A stretch of DNA of 64,000 nucleotides from Lachnospiraceae bacterium (lineage in GTDB: Bacteria; Bacillota; Clostridia; Lachnospirales; Lachnospiraceae). The DNA is taken from NCBI GenBank assembly GCA_017408735.1, contig JAFQUB010000023.1, positions 62,001 to 126,000 on the forward strand. The letters are read 5' to 3'. This document shows, one piece after another, positions 36,125 through 45,473 of this stretch. Every line of letters begins with the position of its first letter. Position 1 is the first letter of the stretch. Under the pieces are notes generated by a model. It saw nothing but the letters and a program-made list of their open reading frames with translations, was not told where the DNA came from and did not search any database. The position numbers and the translations under genes were made by a program.

Positions 36125-37571
36125 GGCTTTTGAACACTTCCTCCTTACGTGCAATCATTTCATCTACACGACTAATATAATTTGCTACATCCTTTACATT
36201 CTCCACGCGAATAATATCGCCTGTTTTCAAAACATTTTTTGTCATGGCTCCTGCGCCCGCTGCCATAATGGTCTGCTTTTCTTCCATAATAAGAATATTA
36301 TACAAGCCAATGTGACCATTTCTTGTATAACCTACATTTTCCAGATTTCCACCCATATTTTTCTGTCGGTAAAGATAATATGGTAACTGTCCCATGTTTT
36401 TTGCATATTCTGATGCCAGTTTCATCATTTCCTCTGGCGCGGCGTTGATATCCTCTGTGTAGGACTGTTTCTGTATATTTAATCTTGCTGCCCGTTTTAA
36501 TGCCAGCGAATGTACCGTAAGGTTCTGAGGATCCAGTTTTTCAATTTCTTTCAACGTATGTTCTAAATCCTGTAAATTTTCTCCCGGAAGTCCCAGTATA
36601 ATATCCATATTAATTGTTGGAAAACCGGCAGTTACAGCCATATCGTAAGCCCGTATAATATCTGCCACGGAATGTTGTCTTCCTATAACCTGCAATGTTT
36701 TATCATTCATGGTCTGTGGGTTAATAGAAATACGCTCTACACCACAGTTTCGCAATGCCATAAGTTTTTCATTGGTTATACTGTCCGGTCTTCCCGCTTC
36801 CACACAAAATTCTTTCACACTACTACAATCAAATTTTTCTCTGATAAAAGACAGCAATTCATTTAATTCTTCGGCACTTAATGTGGTAGGAGTTCCTCCA
36901 CCGATGTATACAGAATCCAGGCGCTTATGCTGCATTCGTCGGGCTATATATTCCAATTCCTTATACAAAGCTTTCAAATATTCTCCGGTTCTCTCTTTCC
37001 ATATACCAATAGGATATGATGTAAAAGAACAATATAGACATGTTGTGGGGCAAAATGGAATGCCTACATACAGGCTATATCCTTCCTTATACGGAAAGGT
37101 GTTCAAAACTTCCAATTCCCGCTTTGCAATCTCCACCGCCAGATTTGCTTTTTCTTCACTGATACAGTAATTTTCACGAAATACCTGTTTCGCTTCCTGA
37201 CTGTGTTTTCCCTGCTCCATCATGGACATTATAATTTTGATAGGCCGTATTCCCGTCAAATTCCCCCAAGGAAGCTGCCTGCCGGATACATTGGACAATT
37301 GTTCGTACAAAAGCCGTTTTAATTGATTTTTCTTTTCCTTACGTTCATTACTGTGAAAGAAAATGGTTTTATCTTCCAAAATAGTTCCCTGTTCTGTCAT
37401 GATAACCGTCACTTTTTCGCTTTCGTACCGTACCTGCAGTGTTTTTGGCTCTTCCTGAAAGGTTTCCTCAATACCAATGATGACTTTCACATCTTCTTCC
37501 GGAAAAAACGCTTTTACTAACGTATATACATCATATTGAAAATCATCTTCACTTAACTGTATTTGTATCAC
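36108..37571 (-). CDS. hemZ: Oxygen-independent coproporphyrinogen III oxidase-like (HemZ)
   Basis: A 487-residue radical SAM enzyme of the HemZ branch. The iron-sulphur motif is CPTTCLYCSF (CxxxCxxC), preceded by SLYVGIPF, and GGGTPT follows as the SAM-binding loop. The N-terminal ~150 residues are the HemZ-specific extension. It has been linked to haem synthesis in Clostridia, although some HemN-like proteins have other roles. The start is GTG 37571 with AAGGAG eight bases upstream. Confidence 0.9.
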   Translation of the reverse strand: MIQIQLSEDDFQYDVYTLVKAFFPEEDVKVIIGIEETFQEEPKTLQVRYESEKVTVIMTEQGTILEDKTIFFHSNERKEKKNQLKRLLYEQLSNVSGRQLPWGNLTGIRPIKIIMSMMEQGKHSQEAKQVFRENYCISEEKANLAVEIAKRELEVLNTFPYKEGYSLYVGIPFCPTTCLYCSFTSYPIGIWKERTGEYLKALYKELEYIARRMQHKRLDSVYIGGGTPTTLSAEELNELLSFIREKFDCSSVKEFCVEAGRPDSITNEKLMALRNCGVERISINPQTMNDKTLQVIGRQHSVADIIRAYDMAVTAGFPTINMDIILGLPGENLQDLEHTLKEIEKLDPQNLTVHSLALKRAARLNIQKQSYTEDINAAPEEMMKLASEYAKNMGQLPYYLYRQKNMGGNLENVGYTRNGHIGLYNILIMEEKQTIMAAGAGAMTKNVLKTGDIIRVENVKDVANYISRVDEMIARKEEVFKSHEREL

Positions 37572-37586
37572 TCTGTATACTCCTTA

Positions 37587-38216
37587 TTATAAAAAAGGAT
37601 TGTTTGTTTTTTCGTGTTCAATGGTTGTTGTCGGTCCATGCCCCGGATACACATAGACATCATCCGGTAAGGTGAACAGTTTTTCATGAACAGACTCTGT
37701 CAGTTCTCTGGAACTGGATGTTGGGAAATCGGTTCTTCCCACAGACTCCAAAAATAAAGTATCACCGCAAATAAGAATTCCTTCTTCTTCCAGATAATAG
37801 CAAACTCCACCGCATGTATGCCCAGGAGTGTGAATTACTTTTATTTTCATTCCAGCCAGTTCCAAAACTTCACCGTCTTTTACCAGCACATCTGCTTTTG
37901 TGGTATAAGGTGTCCCAAACATTGCAGAAACATTTAAATCCGCATTAGAAATCAACTTCTCTTCATGTTCTCCTAAATATACGGAAACCCCTGCCAGATT
38001 GCGAATTTCATCCACCCCCATAACATGGTCAAAATGTCCATGGGTTAATAAAACTGCCTGAATCTTAAGCCCACGACCGGTCAGTTCTTCATAAATCTTT
38101 TTTCCTTTATCGCCCGGGTCGATAACAAGCACCTCATTGGTGTCTGTATTCTGCAAAAAGTAGCAGTTTGTCTGCACCGCACCTACTACCATTCTTCCGA
38201 TTTTAATATCACTCAT
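37587..38216 (-). CDS. MBL-fold metallo-hydrolase (glyoxalase II-like)
   Basis: A 209-residue metallo-beta-lactamase fold protein. The metal motif THGHFDHVMG, the HTPGHTCGG loop and CGDTLFLESVGR identify the hydroxyacylglutathione-hydrolase-like branch (YqgX type). It likely hydrolyses thioesters; the true substrate is unknown as most Clostridia lack glutathione. It lies between relA and hemZ with short gaps and is probably cotranscribed. Confidence 0.93.
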   Translation of the reverse strand: MSDIKIGRMVVGAVQTNCYFLQNTDTNEVLVIDPGDKGKKIYEELTGRGLKIQAVLLTHGHFDHVMGVDEIRNLAGVSVYLGEHEEKLISNADLNVSAMFGTPYTTKADVLVKDGEVLELAGMKIKVIHTPGHTCGGVCYYLEEEGILICGDTLFLESVGRTDFPTSSSRELTESVHEKLFTLPDDVYVYPGHGPTTTIEHEKTNNPFL

Positions 38217-38244
38217 ATCTAAACCTTTCTTGACACTACATCTT

Positions 38245-40554
38245 CTATCCTGTAGTTCTTACTATATCAATTATACTTTCTACCTGACGCATTTTATCAA
38301 TCAGACTGTTCAACTCTTCTTTATTTACCACTTCAAAGGTCATAGAAATGGTTGCCGTTCCCTGTTTGCTGGTCCGTACATTCATAGATGCCACGTCAAT
38401 CTTTCTTTCTGTAAATATTTTTGTGATATCCACAAGCAATCCGGTACGATTCTGGCTGTAAATTTTAATTTCCGCCATGTATTTTTCATTTTTAGATTCG
38501 GATGCCTGCCATTCTGCATCAATCAGACGTTCTCTGTCAAAATCCTGAAGGTTGATAATGTTAATACAATCTGTTCTGTGAATGGAAACGCCACGTCCTC
38601 TGGTTACAAAACCCACGATTTCATCTCCCGGCAACGGATTACAACATTTTGAAAAACGTACCGCCACATCATGGATACCTTTTACTACAATACCTCCCTT
38701 TGCTTTTCCGGTTGGTAGTTTTTCTTTAGTTTCAGCTATACCTTCTAATACCTGTGCATCTGTAATGACAGATTTATGTTCTTTGTCATAAATTTCACAA
38801 AGTTTATTAACTACCTGTCCTTCTTTCAAACCGCCATGTCCCACAGCCGCCAGTACAGATTCCCAGTCCTTAAATCCATATTTATGCATGACAGCATGCA
38901 TATAATCCGGTTTTAAAATGTCACTGATTACAATCGCTTTTATTTTACAATATTGCTGCAAAAGTTCTTTTCCTTTTACAATATTGTCTTCCTTCAGTTC
39001 GTTTTTAAACCACTGATTAATTTTATTTTTCGCCTGGGTACTTTTTACCAACTGTAACCAATCACGACTTGGTCCTTTGGAATTTTGAGAAGTAAGCACC
39101 TCAATTCTGTCACCATTCTGAATAATATAATCTATCGGCACCAGTTTTCCATTCACTCTGGCTCCTACCATCTTATTACCCACAGCACTGTGAATACTGT
39201 AAGCAAAGTCAATCGGCGTAGAACCGTTTGGAAGGTTTTTTACATCTCCGGACGGTGTAAAGCAGTACACGTTTTCTGAAAATAAATCAAGGTCGCTTTT
39301 TAGCAGATTCAAAAATTCTTTGTTGTCAGACATGTCTTTCTGCCATTCCAGAATCTGTCGTAACCAGCTTAATTTTTCTTCTTCCTGTGCTTCTACTTTC
39401 TTTCCATCAGAAGCTTCTTTGTATTTCCAGTGAGCAGCAATACCGTATTCTGCCGTTCTGTGCATTTCATAGGTTCTAATCTGAACTTCAAAAGGCTGAC
39501 CGCTCGGTCCAATCAATGTGGTATGAAGGGACTGATACATATTCGGCTTCGGCATGGCAATGTAATCTTTAAATCTTCCCGGAATCGGTTTGTACATTTC
39601 ATGGATAACTCCAAGCGCCGCATAACAATCTTTTACTGTTTCTACAATAATTCGAACAGCAAATAAATCGTAAATCTGTTCCAATGTTTTGTCCTGATTT
39701 ACCATTTTCTTGTAAATACTGAAGAAATGCTTTGCCCGCCCGTCAATCTGTGCTTCAATTCCAGCTGAACTAACATGCTTCTGCACATCGCCAACGATAT
39801 CATGCACAAAATCTTCTCTCGCGCTTTTTCTTAAATTAATTTTATTGGCAAGCTCTTTGTACACTTCCGGCTCTAAATATTTTAAAGATAAATCATCCAA
39901 TTCAATTTTAATTTTAGAGATACCAAGTCTTTGTGCAATCGGTGCATAAATATCCATGGTTTCTCTTGCTTTTTCCTTCTGCTTTTCCGGTCGCATATAT
40001 TTTAGCGTACGCATATTGTGCAGACGGTCTGCCAGCTTAATCAGAATAACACGGATATCTTTTGCCATGGCGAGAAACATCTTTCTTAAATTCTCTGCCT
40101 GCACCTCCACTTTATCCATGGAATAGTTCAACTGTCCTAATTTTGTGACACCATCTACTAGCAACGCCACTTCTGCTCCAAATTCCTCTGTGATTTCTTC
40201 TTCTGTCATTACCGTATCTTCTACTACGTCATGCAAAAGACCTGCCACAATTGTTTCTTTATCCAGTTCCAGATCTGCAAGAATAATTCCAACACAAAGA
40301 GGGTGAATGATATATGGTTCACCCGATTTTCTTGCTTGTCCTTCATGTGCTTCGTATGCAATTTTATATGCCTTTTCAATCATGGAAATATCCGCAGATG
40401 GATGATATCTTCGTATGCTTCCTATAAGTTCGTCATATAAAATGTCCGGACTGGTAAAGTCCTGCATTGTTTTTACATTTCCGTCAATTATTAACTTTTC
40501 CTTTTCCCCTAATGGTACACCAATGGTACCCCCTAATTTCTGCATTTCAGGCAT
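38245..40554 (-). CDS. relA: Bifunctional (p)ppGpp synthetase/hydrolase
   Basis: A 769-residue long RSH protein. The HD hydrolase domain (LLHDVVEDT, LADRLHNMRTL) and synthetase domain (GRAKHFFSIYKKM, YQSLHTTLIGP) are followed by TGS (VYCFTPSGDVKNLPNGSTPIDFAYSIHS), a zinc-finger region (CCNPLPGDEIVGF) and a C-terminal ACT domain. Both activities should be intact. The N terminus is uncertain: ATG 40554 is six bases after AAGTGGTG, but ATG 40560 and GTG 40566 are in frame. It is followed by the MBL hydrolase and preceded by apt, a conserved order. Confidence 0.96.
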   Translation of the reverse strand: MPEMQKLGGTIGVPLGEKEKLIIDGNVKTMQDFTSPDILYDELIGSIRRYHPSADISMIEKAYKIAYEAHEGQARKSGEPYIIHPLCVGIILADLELDKETIVAGLLHDVVEDTVMTEEEITEEFGAEVALLVDGVTKLGQLNYSMDKVEVQAENLRKMFLAMAKDIRVILIKLADRLHNMRTLKYMRPEKQKEKARETMDIYAPIAQRLGISKIKIELDDLSLKYLEPEVYKELANKINLRKSAREDFVHDIVGDVQKHVSSAGIEAQIDGRAKHFFSIYKKMVNQDKTLEQIYDLFAVRIIVETVKDCYAALGVIHEMYKPIPGRFKDYIAMPKPNMYQSLHTTLIGPSGQPFEVQIRTYEMHRTAEYGIAAHWKYKEASDGKKVEAQEEEKLSWLRQILEWQKDMSDNKEFLNLLKSDLDLFSENVYCFTPSGDVKNLPNGSTPIDFAYSIHSAVGNKMVGARVNGKLVPIDYIIQNGDRIEVLTSQNSKGPSRDWLQLVKSTQAKNKINQWFKNELKEDNIVKGKELLQQYCKIKAIVISDILKPDYMHAVMHKYGFKDWESVLAAVGHGGLKEGQVVNKLCEIYDKEHKSVITDAQVLEGIAETKEKLPTGKAKGGIVVKGIHDVAVRFSKCCNPLPGDEIVGFVTRGRGVSIHRTDCINIINLQDFDRERLIDAEWQASESKNEKYMAEIKIYSQNRTGLLVDITKIFTERKIDVASMNVRTSKQGTATISMTFEVVNKEELNSLIDKMRQVESIIDIVRTTG

Positions 40555-40639
40555 TCTCATCACCACTTTTTATGTAAGTTATTTTATCATTATAAAAGTT
40601 TTGCTTATAAATTGCAATAGGTAGCAAATTTTCCCTTTG

Positions 40640-41164
40640 CTACTTACCTTCATAAACAATGGCAGATGCCACATCATAACCGGCAAGTTTCTTTCTTCCT
40701 TCCAGTCCTGCAAGCTCCATAAGGAATACAATTTTCACTACTTCGCCGCCTAAAGTTTCCACCAGCTTAATAATCGCTTCGATAGTACCACCTGTGGCAA
40801 TCAAATCATCCACAATCACTACCTTTTGCCCCGGCTTAATAGCATCCTTGTGCATTTCAATCACCGCACTTCCATACTCTAAATCGTACTCCTGTTCAAT
40901 GGTTTCGCATGGTAATTTTCCTTTTTTTCTTACCGGAATAAAGGCTTTCTTCATATTATATGCAATTGGTACTCCAAATATAAACCCTCTGGATTCCGGT
41001 CCTATTACCACATCAAAATCAATGTCACCAATCAGCTCCTGCATAGAATCAATAGAAAGCTGCAGTCCGTCTGCGTCCTGTAAAACACTGGTTACATCGC
41101 GGAAAATAATTCCTTCTTCCGGAAAATCCGGTATACTTCTTACATATTCCTCTAATTTCTTCAT
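40640..41164 (-). CDS. apt: Adenine phosphoribosyltransferase
   Basis: A 174-residue phosphoribosyltransferase that converts adenine and PRPP to AMP. The PRPP-binding loop is VVIVDDLIATGGT, with FPEEGIIFRDVT and GPESRGFIFG as the other conserved blocks. The apt-relA pairing is typical of Firmicutes. Confidence 0.97.
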   Translation of the reverse strand: MKKLEEYVRSIPDFPEEGIIFRDVTSVLQDADGLQLSIDSMQELIGDIDFDVVIGPESRGFIFGVPIAYNMKKAFIPVRKKGKLPCETIEQEYDLEYGSAVIEMHKDAIKPGQKVVIVDDLIATGGTIEAIIKLVETLGGEVVKIVFLMELAGLEGRKKLAGYDVASAIVYEGK

Positions 41165-41203
41165 AGTACTACTCCCTTCTCCTTATCCACCTTGATTAAG
41201 ATA

Positions 41204-41231
41204 GAGCACCATACCAAACGGTATAATGCTC
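41204..41231 (-). terminator. Stem-loop after pnp
   Basis: A 12-bp stem (GAGCATTATACC with GGTATGGTGCTC, two G-U pairs) just past the pnp stop. The T tract is poor, so it is more likely an RNA 3'-end stabiliser or weak terminator. Confidence 0.55.
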
Positions 41232-41239
41232 TCTTAACT

Positions 41240-43327
41240 TTACGCTTCTACATCTTTCATGCTAAAGCTAATTCTACCCATTTTATCTTTTCCAAGACAT
41301 ACAACTTTTACCACATCACCTAAGGTAAGTACATCTTCTACATGGTTAATTCTTTCTTTTGAAATTTTTGAAATATGAACCATACCTTCTTTGCCAGGTG
41401 CAAATTCGAGGAATGCTCCAAATTCTTTGATGCTTACAACTTTGCCAGTAAGAACCAGACCTTCTTCAAAATCAGTAGTAATTACACGAATCATTTCTAC
41501 TGCTTCGTTCATTTTATCCTGTTCTACACCGCATACAGACACAAAACCGTCATCTGTGATGTCGATTTTCACTCCGGTACGATCAATGATTTCGTTGATT
41601 GTCTTACCTCTCTGCCCAACTACATCGCCAATCTTAGCAGGATCAATCTGAATCTGAATAATCTTTGGTGCAAATTCGCCCACTTCTTTTCTTGGTTCTG
41701 CAATGGCAGGTTTCATACAAGTGTCCATAATAAACATACGTGCTTCTCTACAAGTACGGATTGCACCTTCTACGATTGGACGTGTCAGACCATGAATCTT
41801 AATATCCATCTGGATTGCAGTGATACCTGCATCCGTACCTGTCACCTTAAAGTCCATATCTCCAAAGAAGTCTTCCAAGCCCTGAATATCTGTCAGCAAT
41901 ACATAATCATCGTCCGCTTCCCCTGTTACAAGGCCACAGGAAATACCTGCTACCATTTTCTTGATTGGCACACCTGCTGCCATTAATGACATACAGGAAG
42001 AACAGGTAGATGCCATGGAAGTAGAACCGTTAGATTCAAAAGTTTCAGATACGCTTCGAATTGCGTATGGAAATTCTTCTTCTGACGGAAGTACCGGAAT
42101 CAATGCTCTTTCTGCCAACGCACCATGTCCGATTTCACGACGTCCCGGTCCTCTGGATGGTTTTGTTTCACCTACAGAGTAAGATGGGAAATTGTAATGA
42201 TGCATATATCTCTTTCCTGTTTCTAATTCATCTAAACCATCTAATTTCTGTGCTTCTGACAGCGGTGCTAAAGTAGTCACGTTACAAATCTGTGTCTGTC
42301 CACGAGTAAACATGGCAGAACCATGAACACGAGGAATAATGTCTACTTCTGCTGCCAATGGACGAATCTGTGTCAGTTCACGACCATCCGGACGTTTATG
42401 GTCTTTTAAAATCATCTTACGGACAGTCTTTTTCTGATACTGGTACACTGCTTCATCAATTAAAGCTAACCATTCTTCATTGTCAGCAAATTTTTCTTCC
42501 AATTCATCCTTTAATTTACGGATGTTTTCTTCACGAACCTGTTTTTCATCGGTAAACACTGCTTTTTCCATATCTTCCGGTGAAACCACTTCTCTGATTG
42601 CCGCAAACAATTCTTCCGGAATGGCACAACTTGTATATTCATGTTTTTCTTTGCCACATTCTGCAACAATTTCTTCAATAAACGCAATTACCTGCTGATT
42701 TACTTCATGAGCTTTGTAGATTGCTTCAATCATGGTATCTTCCGGAATTTCATTTGCTCCGGCTTCAATCATAATTACCTTTTCTTTTGTGGAAGCAACG
42801 GTTAATTTCAAATCAGACACTTTCATCTGTGCCTGACTTGGGTTAACGATAAATTCTCCGTCAATCATTCCCAACTGTGTTGTTGCACATGGGCCATCAA
42901 AAGGAATGTCTGAAATAGCTGTTGCAATGGCAGAACCAAGCATCGCAGTCAATTCCGGACTACATTCCGGGTCTACAGACATAACTAAGTTGTTTAAAGT
43001 AACATCATTTCTATAATCCTTTGGGAATAATGGACGCATCGGACGGTCGATTACACGGGAAGTAAGCACTGCATTTTCAGATGCCTTTCCTTCTCTCTTA
43101 TTAAATCCACCCGGAATTTTTCCAACTGCATACATTTTTTCTTCGTATTCCACGCTGAGAGGGAAAAAGTCAATTCCTTCTCTTGGCTTTTCAGATGCTG
43201 TTGCTGTAGATAACACAACTGTGTCACCATAATGCATAAATGCAGCACCGTTTGCCTGTTTTGCTACTCTGCCCACATCAACTGTTAATGTTCTGCCGGC
43301 GAGATCCATTGTAAAACTCTTGTACAT
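41240..43327 (-). CDS. pnp: Polyribonucleotide nucleotidyltransferase (PNPase)
   Basis: A 695-residue exoribonuclease that degrades RNA phosphorolytically. Two RNase PH-like cores (the second with SNGSTSMASTCSSCMSLMAAGVP and FKVTGTDAGITAIQMDIKI), a KH domain (VGQRGKTINEIIDRTGVKIDI) and an S1 domain (GKVVSIKEFGAFLEFAPGKEGMVHISKIS) are in the usual order. AAAGGAG fixes the start at ATG 43327; frames reading upstream extend into the hairpin leader. It follows rpsO, the conserved order. Confidence 0.98.
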   Translation of the reverse strand: MYKSFTMDLAGRTLTVDVGRVAKQANGAAFMHYGDTVVLSTATASEKPREGIDFFPLSVEYEEKMYAVGKIPGGFNKREGKASENAVLTSRVIDRPMRPLFPKDYRNDVTLNNLVMSVDPECSPELTAMLGSAIATAISDIPFDGPCATTQLGMIDGEFIVNPSQAQMKVSDLKLTVASTKEKVIMIEAGANEIPEDTMIEAIYKAHEVNQQVIAFIEEIVAECGKEKHEYTSCAIPEELFAAIREVVSPEDMEKAVFTDEKQVREENIRKLKDELEEKFADNEEWLALIDEAVYQYQKKTVRKMILKDHKRPDGRELTQIRPLAAEVDIIPRVHGSAMFTRGQTQICNVTTLAPLSEAQKLDGLDELETGKRYMHHYNFPSYSVGETKPSRGPGRREIGHGALAERALIPVLPSEEEFPYAIRSVSETFESNGSTSMASTCSSCMSLMAAGVPIKKMVAGISCGLVTGEADDDYVLLTDIQGLEDFFGDMDFKVTGTDAGITAIQMDIKIHGLTRPIVEGAIRTCREARMFIMDTCMKPAIAEPRKEVGEFAPKIIQIQIDPAKIGDVVGQRGKTINEIIDRTGVKIDITDDGFVSVCGVEQDKMNEAVEMIRVITTDFEEGLVLTGKVVSIKEFGAFLEFAPGKEGMVHISKISKERINHVEDVLTLGDVVKVVCLGKDKMGRISFSMKDVEA

Positions 43328-43371
43328 ATTTTGTATCTCCTTTTCTTTTCTATATATCAAGGCAGAAGATA

Positions 43372-43422
43372 CCGAAACTACTGAAGATAATACGGCTCCC
43401 ATACCATCTTCAGTGGTCTCGG
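43372..43422 (-). promoter_or_regulatory. Long leader hairpin of pnp
   Basis: Two 24-nt arms (43372-43395 and 43399-43422) pair with one mismatch and several G-U pairs around a 3-nt loop, about 45 bases before the pnp start. It has no T tract, so it is not a terminator. In E. coli a similar long stem before pnp is cut by RNase III and underlies pnp autoregulation; here that role is inferred. Confidence 0.75.
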
Positions 43423-43451
43423 AGGTTGTCTTCTACCTCGCTTTCCTCAAA

Positions 43452-43485
43452 GTAAAAGAGGACGGAAAATCTCCGCCCCTTTTAC
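43452..43485 (-). other. Stem-loop between rpsO and pnp
   Basis: An imperfect stem (GTAAAAG... with CTTTTAC) just after the rpsO stop codon, followed by only TTTG. It could be a partial terminator that sets the rpsO:pnp ratio or a processing site. Confidence 0.5.
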
Positions 43486-43516
43486 ATACCGGAATTTCCC
43501 TACAGTAATGTTTCTA

Positions 43517-43783
43517 TTACTTACGGATTCCTAAACGTTCAATTAATGTACGATATCTTTCAATATCTGTTTTCTTTAAGTAGTCAAGTAAACCACGTCT
43601 CTGACCTACCATTTTTAAAAGACCACGTCTTGAGTGATGATCTTTCTTATGTTCTTTTAAATGTTCTGTTAATTCCTGAATTCTTGCTGTTAATACAGCG
43701 ATCTGTACTTCCGGTGAACCTGTGTCGCCTTCAGTTCTTGCATATTCAGCGATAATTGCCTGTTTCTTTTCCTTTGAAATCAT
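43517..43783 (-). CDS. rpsO: 30S ribosomal protein S15
   Basis: An 88-residue ribosomal protein starting [32 protein letters not shown], with the 16S-binding [19 protein letters not shown] motif. GGAGGAAATGAA precedes the ATG. pnp lies downstream. Confidence 0.99.
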   Translation of the reverse strand: MISKEKKQAIIAEYARTEGDTGSPEVQIAVLTARIQELTEHLKEHKKDHHSRRGLLKMVGQRRGLLDYLKKTDIERYRTLIERLGIRK

Positions 43784-43799
43784 TTCATTTCCTCCTTAA

Positions 43800-43870
43800 A
43801 TTGAAACGCCTTATATTAAGATGCCGGTCGGAGAGTCCATGCTCTGAATATAGGGCTTTTATAATACCTC
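43800..43870 (-). promoter_or_regulatory. Structured leader of rpsO (possible S15 autoregulatory site)
   Basis: The rpsO leader can form a stem of GCCCTATATT (43847-43856) with AATATAAGGC (43808-43817), enclosing a GAGCATGGACTCTC hairpin. S15 autoregulates through different leader RNAs in different bacteria; this candidate fits that role but does not match a named class that I can confirm. Confidence 0.45.
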
Positions 43871-43873
43871 GAT

Positions 43874-43903
43874 AGTATATCACATACCTTATATGTTTGT
43901 CTA
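43874..43903 (-). promoter_or_regulatory. Promoter of rpsO
   Basis: TAGACA (43898-43903), 18-bp spacer, TATACT (43874-43879) on the minus strand, about 90 bases ahead of the rpsO start. Confidence 0.75.
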
Positions 43904-43930
43904 GAATTAATTTTTATTCTTCTTCCCTAT

Positions 43931-44680
43931 TTATTCTTTCGTTTCATAAATCACTTCCACCAACATCAACCCGTGTGCCGGTGCCATAAAGCCTGCACGA
44001 AAACGATTTTTCGCTTGAAAAATCTCTGGAATTTCTTCTACTATTTTCTTTCCCAATCCAATTTCTATTAGTGTTCCTGCCAAAATCCTCACCATATGGT
44101 ATAAAAATCCATCTCCTCTAAAATAGAGTTTCAGATATTGGTTTGTATTCACCATAACTATACTTTTTAAATTCCTTACCGTATCTTTTTCTTTTCGCTT
44201 TTCTGAAGTAAAACTGCGAAAATCATGAATTCCTGTCAATAACTCTGCTGCTCGTTCCATTTCCTGAACATTCAATTCTTCTCTAACGGAATATGCATAT
44301 CTTCTGGTGAATACATTAGGTCGTTCCCTCAAATCAATCGTATAACAATATGTTTTTTCAACTGCATCATAACGACTATGAAATTTCGCATCTACCGTTT
44401 CCATCGTCATTATTCTAATATCCTCTGGAAGCTTTTCGTTACACTCCCTAAGAAATTGTTCTTTTTTCAATTTTACTTTGGCATGAAAATTAGCCGTTTG
44501 TTCCAAAGCATGTACCCCCGCGTCTGTCCGCCCGGAAGCAATCACTTTAATCTTTTCTCCACATATATTTCCGATACAGTCCTCAAGCGTTTCTTGAATG
44601 GTAAGTCGACCTTTCTGCCTTTGCCATCCTTCATACCGTCCTCCATCATAGTTTATACTTATTTTATAATTGTATTCCAT
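43931..44680 (-). CDS. truA: tRNA pseudouridine(38-40) synthase
   Basis: A 249-residue pseudouridine synthase acting on the anticodon stem-loop. The catalytic Asp is in ASGRTDAGVHALEQ, with FLYHMVRILAGTLIEIG and YDGGRYEGWQRQ as further signatures. GGGAG eight bases upstream supports the start. It is divergent from the two-component genes, sharing a short intergenic region. Confidence 0.97.
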   Translation of the reverse strand: MEYNYKISINYDGGRYEGWQRQKGRLTIQETLEDCIGNICGEKIKVIASGRTDAGVHALEQTANFHAKVKLKKEQFLRECNEKLPEDIRIMTMETVDAKFHSRYDAVEKTYCYTIDLRERPNVFTRRYAYSVREELNVQEMERAAELLTGIHDFRSFTSEKRKEKDTVRNLKSIVMVNTNQYLKLYFRGDGFLYHMVRILAGTLIEIGLGKKIVEEIPEIFQAKNRFRAGFMAPAHGLMLVEVIYETKE

Positions 44681-44710
44681 CGTGTTCTCCCATATTCAAA
44701 ACTTCTGTTC

Positions 44711-44734
44711 ATTTTATCATATTTGTGATAAAAT
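44711..44734. promoter_or_regulatory. Perfect 9-bp inverted repeat in the truA/response-regulator gap
   Basis: ATTTTATCA, six bases, TGATAAAAT. It is central in a 97-base divergent intergenic region and could be an operator for the adjacent OmpR-type regulator or another dimeric protein. No known site name is assigned. Confidence 0.5.
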
Positions 44735-44777
44735 AGCACTATCTATTATTATTTTTCAAAGGGGGAAAGCAAGCGCT

Positions 44778-45461
44778 ATGGCAAAATTAATGCTGATTGA
44801 TGATGATAAAGAAGTTCTTGCTATTAATTATAAGTACTTTCAAAAAAAAGGCTATGAGGTATCTGCATATGCTTCTGCTGTACAAGCCATAAAAGCCTTA
44901 CCAAACATCCAGCCCGATTGTATCGTTTTAGATGTTATGATGCCTGAATTAGATGGTTTTCATGCTTTTCCGAAAATCAGAAAAGCAACTCAGGCACCGG
45001 TTATTTTTCTTACAGGACGCACAGAAGAAAATGACAGAATCAACGGCTTACTTCTCGGTGCAGACGATTATATGATAAAACCATATAGTCTTAGGGAGTT
45101 AGAGGTTCGTATCATGGTGCAACTTCGAAAAAATAATATTTCCAACACTAAAAATCATTTGGAATTTCCACCGCTTTCCATTGATATTACTTCACATAAG
45201 GTTTTCTACAACGAAAACGAAGAAATCATTTTATCCAACCGGGAATATGAATTTTTATATCTTCTGGTAACTCATCCCAGAGAAACGCTAACTTTTTCTT
45301 TCATTGGCGAAACTTTATGGGGAACTTATTCCGATTCTGACCGCCGCACTATAATGGTCATCGCAAGCAGACTTCGCAAAAAAATCTGTTCTTATAGTGG
45401 ATTAGAAAACATTATTGAAACTGTCTGGTCACAAGGATATCAGTTCATTCCCAAACAATAG
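44778..45461 (+). CDS. OmpR-family response regulator
   Basis: A 227-residue regulator. The receiver domain has LIDDDKEV (acidic pocket), the phospho-acceptor Asp in CIVLDVMMPELDG, FLTGR (Thr) and IKPYS (Lys). The winged-helix output (LSNREYEFLYLLVTHPRETLT ... SRLRKKICSYSG) follows. ATG 44778 is preceded by GGGGGAAAG and begins MAKLMLIDDD, the natural N terminus. The histidine kinase gene starts 13 bases later. Confidence 0.95.
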   Translation: MAKLMLIDDDKEVLAINYKYFQKKGYEVSAYASAVQAIKALPNIQPDCIVLDVMMPELDGFHAFPKIRKATQAPVIFLTGRTEENDRINGLLLGADDYMIKPYSLRELEVRIMVQLRKNNISNTKNHLEFPPLSIDITSHKVFYNENEEIILSNREYEFLYLLVTHPRETLTFSFIGETLWGTYSDSDRRTIMVIASRLRKKICSYSGLENIIETVWSQGYQFIPKQ

Positions 45462-45473
45462 GAGGATGCTTTT

